A stretch of DNA of 10,249 nucleotides from Geopsychrobacter sp. (GTDB taxonomy: Bacteria; Desulfobacterota; Desulfuromonadia; Desulfuromonadales; Geopsychrobacteraceae), in the NCBI GenBank assembly GCA_021647445.1, contig JAKIUS010000021.1, forward strand, positions 1 to 10,249, read 5' to 3'. The notes beneath the pieces are model-generated. The model did not search any database, was not told the origin of the DNA, and saw only the letters and a list, made by a program, of their open reading frames with translations. Shown one piece after another: positions 6,894 through 10,249 of this stretch (position 1 is the stretch's first letter; every line of letters begins with the position of its first letter). The position numbers and the translations under genes were made by a program.

Positions 6894-7751
6894 ATGAGCT
6901 ACGTCTACTTAAATGACGAATTTGTGCAGAGTGAAAGAGCAAAAATTTCGGTTTTTGACCAAGGATTTCTGTACGGTGACGGCATCTACGAAAGTTTCCG
7001 CTCCATCGATGCACAGCTCTATCAATTTTCCCATCACTATCAGCGTCTCTGCCAATCGGCCGAGGCACTTAACTACAGGCTCCCCCACACTCAGCAACAA
7101 TTAGAGCAGATTCTACGTAAACTTCGTCAACGCAACGAATTGAAAAATGCCTACTATCGGCTCACCATCACTAGAGGACGCGGCGAGATCGGATTTCAAC
7201 GCGAAAACAAAAGCGACCCAACCTGCCTGATCATTGCCCGTGAGTTCAAGGAATTTGCTGCAGAGCATTACCAACAGGGCATCGCCCTGCGGGTTGCACA
7301 AATCAGGCGCAACGCCCCTGAAGCGATCAATCCCAAGATCAAATCAATCAGCAACTTAAACAGCCTACTCGGCAAATTGGAAGCCAAGACGTTAAATGCC
7401 TTCGAAGTGATCATGCTCAACAACAAGGATCTAATCTGTGAGGGAGCGGCCTCGAATATCTTCTGGAGCAAGGGCGGCTGGGTCTTCACCCCCTCAGAAG
7501 CTACCGGTCTCCTCGAAGGGGTCACACGTTCGACCATCATTCGGCTCTGTGAAACTCAACTCAACCTACGCGTGATCAGCGGCGAATACAAGCTACAGGA
7601 TATGCTCTTCGCCGATGAGGTTTTCATCACCTCGACCTCACTGGAGGTGATGCCGGTAATCAGGGTCGATGATTTCACCATCAACCAGGGAGAAGTCGGA
7701 CCCGTTGCCAGACGCTTGCGCGCAGCACTACACCGGGACATGGGGCGTTAA
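6894..7751 (+). CDS. Class IV PLP aminotransferase (BCAT / D-amino-acid aminotransferase / ADC lyase family)
   Basis: A 285-residue fold-type IV PLP enzyme starting at an ATG preceded by GGAAGAAG. It opens with VYLNDEFVQSERAKISVFDQ and GFLYGDGIYESFR, the standard beginning of the family. Lys150 in PKIKSISNLN is the expected Schiff-base lysine; Glu183 in CEGAASNIF sits where the family's glutamate contacts the pyridine nitrogen; GLLEGVTRSTI (205-215) forms the phosphate-binding turn. The length and the KSISNLNSLL segment fit branched-chain or D-amino-acid aminotransferase-like proteins, but the substrate cannot be settled between these and 4-amino-4-deoxychorismate lyase. It is the last gene of the reductase-dehydrogenase-aminotransferase run, and converges on the decarboxylase gene with only 28 bases between them. 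No clear terminator is seen in that gap. Confidence 0.88.
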   Translation: MSYVYLNDEFVQSERAKISVFDQGFLYGDGIYESFRSIDAQLYQFSHHYQRLCQSAEALNYRLPHTQQQLEQILRKLRQRNELKNAYYRLTITRGRGEIGFQRENKSDPTCLIIAREFKEFAAEHYQQGIALRVAQIRRNAPEAINPKIKSISNLNSLLGKLEAKTLNAFEVIMLNNKDLICEGAASNIFWSKGGWVFTPSEATGLLEGVTRSTIIRLCETQLNLRVISGEYKLQDMLFADEVFITSTSLEVMPVIRVDDFTINQGEVGPVARRLRAALHRDMGR

Positions 7752-7779
7752 AACAGGATCGACTGCGGTCCCGGCGAAA

Positions 7780-8931
7780 TCAATGCCCGGCAGCAACATC
7801 CGCAACAAAATGATCGATCTGCTCCCGGGTAACATTGGGTAAGGTCAGCAGATGCGAAGCGCCCTCGGCACTGGCAAGTTGCCATTTACTGCGGACTTTC
7901 GCTGACGGACTGGGAAAAACAACCGTCAAGGCATTAGGATTGCGCCAGGCATCAACACCGATCTCACGCAGACTGCGGCAGGCATAGTCTGCCAGACTAA
8001 GGCTGAGTTGCACCCGCTCACGAAATCCCTCTTCGCCCAACCGACGTATGGCCGTCCACAGGATCAGCGGGGTCAGTCCATTGCGTGAACCACTGATGGT
8101 GGTGTCGAGATTGCCGATATAGGCGATGGAACGGGCAATCCGCTCGACATGGCGCTTCTTGGCCAATACCAGGCCACAGGGGATGGGTGAACCGATAAAC
8201 TTATGCCCGCTGATTGAGATACGGTCGGCTCCATCGGCAAAATCGAAAGCCGGCCGAGGATTTAAAAAGGGCGCAATAAAGCCGCAGAGCGCCGCATCAC
8301 AATGAATATATGACTCAGCGATCGCCATCTCCTTAAAAATTTGCCGAACCTTGACCAGATCATCCATCCCCTCGGTCATGGTCGTCCCGATATTGGCGAA
8401 CAGAATCGGCACCTGGTCACGATGCAGGCGCAGGGTTTCACGCAGATCTTCATAGTCGATCTCACCGCTCTTTTGCGCCCGAATCATGATATGAGGCATG
8501 CCGAGCAGATGTAAATTTTTACTCACGCTATAGTGAGTCGCCTCGGAAAAATAGACCATCGCCTTAGGGAAAAGCTCACGAGCCAGATACAGCCCATAAA
8601 GGTTTCCCTCACTACCGCCGTTAGTCACATAACCCCACCAGTTGTGCTCTTCGGCACGCAGCAGGCGCGCGGCAAACTCGAGCACTTCACGCTCGAATTC
8701 ACGCGTATCGACCTGATAGGTGCTGGGCGCAAAAGGGTCACCGAGATTATTCAGCGGCAAGGACAGAAAATGGGACAGATCCTGACAAGCAAAATCCTTG
8801 GCGACCGGATAACCGAGAAACATCTCGGTCCGCTCACTGAGGCGTTTAAACAGTTGTGAGAGACGCGCCCGATCATGCGGGGCTAAAGCAGGAGAGTCCT
8901 GGTTATCATTGAGCAGGGTGGCAAGCGACAT
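7780..8931 (-). CDS. hdc: PLP-dependent histidine decarboxylase family protein
   Basis: The ATG at 8931 has GGAAAGG upstream and gives 383 residues, close to the ~378 of Gram-negative PLP histidine decarboxylases; an earlier in-frame start (9003) lies in the promoter region and is rejected. It is a group II decarboxylase of fold type I. YVTNGGSEGN (101-110) binds the cofactor phosphate; His133 in THYS stacks on the PLP ring; Asp212 in HCDAAL contacts the pyridine nitrogen; Lys244 in SISGHKFIGSPIPCG is the Schiff-base lysine. GSRNGLTPLILW and AWRNPNALTVVFPSPS closely follow the Morganella/Klebsiella-type enzyme. The reaction would be histidine to histamine plus CO2; relatives acting on serine (plant type) share much of this sequence, so substrate is probable, not proven. 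No histidine-histamine antiporter is adjacent. It diverges from an Lrp/AsnC regulator that probably controls it. Confidence 0.85.
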   Translation of the reverse strand: MSLATLLNDNQDSPALAPHDRARLSQLFKRLSERTEMFLGYPVAKDFACQDLSHFLSLPLNNLGDPFAPSTYQVDTREFEREVLEFAARLLRAEEHNWWGYVTNGGSEGNLYGLYLARELFPKAMVYFSEATHYSVSKNLHLLGMPHIMIRAQKSGEIDYEDLRETLRLHRDQVPILFANIGTTMTEGMDDLVKVRQIFKEMAIAESYIHCDAALCGFIAPFLNPRPAFDFADGADRISISGHKFIGSPIPCGLVLAKKRHVERIARSIAYIGNLDTTISGSRNGLTPLILWTAIRRLGEEGFRERVQLSLSLADYACRSLREIGVDAWRNPNALTVVFPSPSAKVRSKWQLASAEGASHLLTLPNVTREQIDHFVADVAAGH

Positions 8932-8973
8932 AAGAGGCCTTTCCAATAGATCGTTTAAGGAGAGCCCCGAGGA

Positions 8974-8990
8974 TATCCGCAATTCGGATA
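8974..8990. promoter_or_regulatory. Palindrome in the hdc leader, candidate regulator site
   Basis: TATCCG-CAATT-CGGATA is a perfect inverted repeat with 6-base arms, lying between the predicted hdc start site and its ATG. It is one of two palindromes in this intergenic region, their centres about 27 bases apart. Lrp/AsnC proteins bind palindromic sites in groups, so it is a candidate operator. Confidence 0.45.
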
Positions 8991-9000
8991 AATTTCTTTT

Positions 9001-9018
9001 CAATATGTTATTATATTG
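9001..9018. promoter_or_regulatory. Palindrome overlapping the hdc -10 box, candidate Lrp/AsnC operator
   Basis: CAATAT-N6-ATATTG is a perfect inverted repeat in AT-rich DNA. On the minus strand it contains an exact TATAAT (9010-9015), the likely -10 box for hdc, though no good -35 accompanies it. Binding here would compete with polymerase at hdc and sits just upstream of the regulator's own promoter. Confidence 0.5.
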
Positions 9019-9026
9019 CGGAATAA

Positions 9027-9054
9027 TTGATCGCTTTTTTCAGAAATCGATAAT
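9027..9054 (+). promoter_or_regulatory. Promoter of the Lrp/AsnC regulator gene
   Basis: TTGATC (9027-9032) and GATAAT (9049-9054) are separated by 16 bases. Transcription would start near 9061, leaving a leader of only about 12 bases before the ATG at 9073 with no strong ribosome-binding site. The two halves of the region, AATTGATCG and CGATAATT, are also an imperfect inverted repeat. Confidence 0.45.
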
Positions 9055-9072
9055 TTTGAGATCGGATTTATC

Positions 9073-9543
9073 ATGGCCCTTGATCGCCAGGAACGGATCA
9101 TCCTCGAAGCACTACAAAAGGACGCAACACAGCCGGTCGCCGAGATTGCACATCACGCCGGACTTTCAACGCCAAGCTGCTGGCGCCGCATCCGTCAATT
9201 GCGCGAAGCTGGTTATATCCGCCGTCAGGTCGCACTGCTTGACGCCGCCAAGGTTAATTTATTGGTAACCGTCATTTCTTCGGTCACCCTGCGGGATAAA
9301 TCGGTAGCCGGCCAGCGTGAATTTGAACAATTCGCGCAGGAGCGTGATGAAGTCCAGGAGTGCCTGCTACTCAGTGGCGGGCGCGACTATCAACTCAAGG
9401 TCATCGTACCGACCATCAAGTCGTACGAACACTTCTTGACCTCGGTGCTGCTAAATCTGGCTATTGTTGAATCTGCCGAATCGAACTTTGTGCTGCGTGA
9501 AGCGAAACAGACGTCGGCCCTACCTTTGGGACTGGTTGAGTAA
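9073..9543 (+). CDS. Lrp/AsnC-family transcriptional regulator
   Basis: A 156-residue protein of the standard size. The N-terminal domain (1-50) begins LDRQERIILEALQKDATQ and carries the winged helix-turn-helix, with the recognition helix around STPSCWRRIRQLREAGYI (32-49). The C-terminal RAM ligand-binding and oligomerisation domain (about 62-145) includes SGGRDYQLKVIV (101-112), matching the family's G-x-x-D-Y-x-L effector-pocket motif. Such proteins form octamers and respond to amino acids. It is divergently transcribed from the histidine decarboxylase gene across 141 bases containing palindromes, the usual arrangement for a local regulator and its target. Control of hdc, with histidine as possible effector, is inferred. 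It is followed after 53 bases by a small cysteine-rich protein gene. Confidence 0.9.
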   Translation: MALDRQERIILEALQKDATQPVAEIAHHAGLSTPSCWRRIRQLREAGYIRRQVALLDAAKVNLLVTVISSVTLRDKSVAGQREFEQFAQERDEVQECLLLSGGRDYQLKVIVPTIKSYEHFLTSVLLNLAIVESAESNFVLREAKQTSALPLGLVE

Positions 9544-9596
9544 ATCAATCACAATAAACCGGTCCACATGCCTTAACGAAAAGAGAAGAGAGTATT

Positions 9597-9809
9597 ATGG
9601 AAATTTGTGAATTGTGTGAAGAACAATCAAAACGAACACGCAACGGTAAGCCGCATGAGCACTTGTCTAAGATTGATGACCTGCGTATTTTTACCGGGAA
9701 AAAACCACGGGGCTATGAAGAACAGGACTACCAATGCATCACCTGCCAATCCAGATTTACTCACAGCACTGACAAAAATGATGTGGCCTGGACTTTATGG
9801 CGCGGGTAA
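9597..9809 (+). CDS. Small four-cysteine (probable zinc-ribbon) protein
   Basis: A 70-residue protein with an ATG preceded by AAGAGAAGAGAG. Two CxxC knuckles, CELC (Cys4, Cys7) and CITC (Cys47, Cys50), are spaced as in a zinc ribbon; the section between them is rich in charged residues (KIDDLRIFTGKKPRGYEEQD) and the end is VAWTLWRG. I do not recognise a named family. The protein is too short for enzymatic activity and could bind nucleic acid or a protein partner. That it is real is supported by the ribosome-binding site, the paired knuckles, and the strong terminator starting 25 bases after its stop. A second, overlapping frame of similar length lacks these features. It probably shares a transcript with the Lrp/AsnC gene, or has a weak promoter of its own. 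Confidence 0.7.
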   Translation: MEICELCEEQSKRTRNGKPHEHLSKIDDLRIFTGKKPRGYEEQDYQCITCQSRFTHSTDKNDVAWTLWRG

Positions 9810-9833
9810 ATGATCACTGAGAGTCGCACCGAA

Positions 9834-9880
9834 ACCGCCAAATGTGAGGAGATAAACTCCTCATTTATGGCGGTATTTTT
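9834..9880 (+). terminator. Intrinsic terminator after the small zinc-ribbon gene
   Basis: ACCGCCA (9834-9840) pairs with TGGCGGT (9868-9874), and TGAGGAG (9845-9851) with CTCCTCA (9857-9863), around a 5-base loop; a four-base internal mismatch separates the two stems. ATTTTT follows directly. It ends exactly where the convergent Lys-rich gene stops, so the hairpin may also serve that gene weakly. Confidence 0.85.
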
Positions 9881-10038
9881 CAATCAGCTACGGGAGTATC
9901 CTGTTCCGAGGCAGCATTATTTTCAAGCTTGTCTTCAAGCTTGTCTTCAAGCTTGCGTTTTTTCTTCTCTTCCTTCTTTGCTTTTTTAGCAATTTCTTTC
10001 TGGCGCTTTTCAAAATCGTAATTGGGTTTTCTGGCCAC
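9880..10038 (-). CDS. Small Lys/Glu-rich protein of unknown function
   Basis: I take the GTG at 10038 as the start because AAGGAG lies 6 bases upstream; the ATG at 10062 has no site and would add an unrelated MFFPKELS. The 52-residue product begins VARKPNYDFEKRQKE, continues with a very basic, probably helical run (IAKKAKKEEKKKRK), then a repeated LEDK unit and an acidic tail. Short proteins opening with xxxKPNYxFEKRxKE are widespread hypotheticals in proteobacteria; I know of no defined function. The charge pattern would suit nucleic-acid or ribosome contact, which is speculation. It lies downstream of the cold-shock gene on the same strand but is separated from it by a strong terminator. 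Confidence 0.7.
   Translation of the reverse strand: MARKPNYDFEKRQKEIAKKAKKEEKKKRKLEDKLEDKLENNAASEQDTPVAD
9922..9955. repeat. 12-bp tandem repeat in the Lys-rich gene
   Basis: TTCAAGCTTGTC occurs twice head to tail (9922-9933, 9934-9945) and a third time in part (9946-9955). Twelve bases keep the frame, coding on the minus strand for LEDK-LEDK-LEN. Copy number could vary by replication slippage without breaking the frame. Confidence 0.85.
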
Positions 10039-10070
10039 GGACAGCTCCTTTGGAAAAAACATTTAATAAT

Positions 10071-10106
10071 AAAAAAAGGCCCCACGGAATCCGCGGGGCC
10101 TTTTTT
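10071..10106 (-). terminator. Strong, bidirectional-looking intrinsic terminator after the cold-shock gene
   Basis: GGCCCC (10078-10083) pairs with GGGGCC (10095-10100), with an inner CGG/CCG stem and an AAT loop after one A-C mismatch. Seven A's precede it and six T's follow, so it can stop transcription in both directions. It lies 22 bases after the cold-shock stop codon. Confidence 0.9.
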
Positions 10107-10127
10107 GCAAACCTACGAAAATCTTAT

Positions 10128-10249
10128 TTAGATTTTGCGAACATTTGACGATTGAGGACCTTTTTGGCCCTGAGTGACCTCAAAGCTTACCCGGTCGCCC
10201 TCAGCAAGAGATTTAAAACCCTCGCCCTGAACTTCGGAAAAATGAACAA
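10128..10249 (-). CDS. Cold-shock domain protein, C-terminal part
   Basis: Thirty-nine residues plus a stop are visible on the minus strand, reading [20 protein letters not shown] and ending [10 protein letters not shown]. This is the second half of a CspA-type cold-shock domain: VHFS is the RNP-2 nucleic-acid-binding motif, GFKSLAEGD the following loop, and [16 protein letters not shown] the last strand. Such proteins bind single-stranded RNA and DNA and act as RNA chaperones, in the cold or constitutively. The first ~27 residues, including RNP-1, lie beyond the window edge. The C-terminus is of normal length and is followed by a strong terminator, so the gene is probably transcribed alone. 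Confidence 0.93.
   Translation of the reverse strand, partial: VHFSEVQGEGFKSLAEGDRVSFEVTQGQKGPQSSNVRKI

Noticed and set aside
8533..8859. A 108-codon open frame opposite the histidine decarboxylase
   Set aside because: Fully antisense to a strongly conserved gene, with no recognisable motif.
1..10249. CRISPR array, prophage, toxin-antitoxin or defence cassette
   Set aside because: No spaced repeats, no transposase, integrase or phage-like proteins, and no known defence domains were seen on either strand.

Overview
The window reads as a moderately GC-rich chromosomal segment of a Gram-negative bacterium. The mix of a PilZ protein with a STAS-like N-terminus, a CBS-containing ClC channel, a stand-alone QueG-like double-cluster Fe-S protein and amino-acid/amine genes fits an anaerobic Desulfuromonadia-type (deltaproteobacterial) organism. 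That assignment is inference from gene content and style; there is no rRNA or other decisive marker.

Left third (1-4.4 kb): intact genes alternate with gene wreckage. The window opens inside an RNase II/R-type (RNB) reading frame that runs in frame into the C-terminal half of a ClC chloride channel with two CBS domains. An Fe-S protein related to epoxyqueuosine reductase and an AhpD/carboxymuconolactone-decarboxylase-family protein follow on the same strand. Next comes a short in-frame composite: the first ~25 residues of a haloacid-dehalogenase (HAD type II) protein, whose start codon appears to have become ACG, joined to the last ~50 residues of a LysR-type regulator. A complete PilZ/STAS-like gene follows on the minus strand. 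After it lies a minus-strand major-facilitator remnant that lacks its N-terminal half, has a frameshift and is missing an internal stretch. Three deletion chimeras or relics within about 4 kb make this the most unusual part of the window.

Middle (4.4-7.75 kb): a LysE-type exporter has a good sigma70-like promoter with a palindrome at its predicted start site. It is followed by a tight plus-strand run: NAD(P)H-dependent FMN reductase, zinc alcohol dehydrogenase (YahK/cinnamyl-alcohol type) and class IV PLP aminotransferase, with gaps of 32 and 21 bases.

Right (7.78-10.25 kb): a PLP-dependent histidine-decarboxylase-type gene on the minus strand diverges from an Lrp/AsnC regulator. Their shared intergenic region carries two perfect-arm palindromes and overlapping promoter elements, which suggests the regulator controls hdc and itself. 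After the regulator come a 70-residue four-cysteine protein and a strong hairpin terminator. On the minus strand are a small Lys/Glu-rich protein and, at the window edge, the C-terminus of a cold-shock protein with its own GC-rich terminator.

I found no CRISPR array, tRNA, rRNA or recognisable transposase. No clearly new multi-gene system is evident. The best leads are the chimeric ORFs and the hdc-lrp control region.
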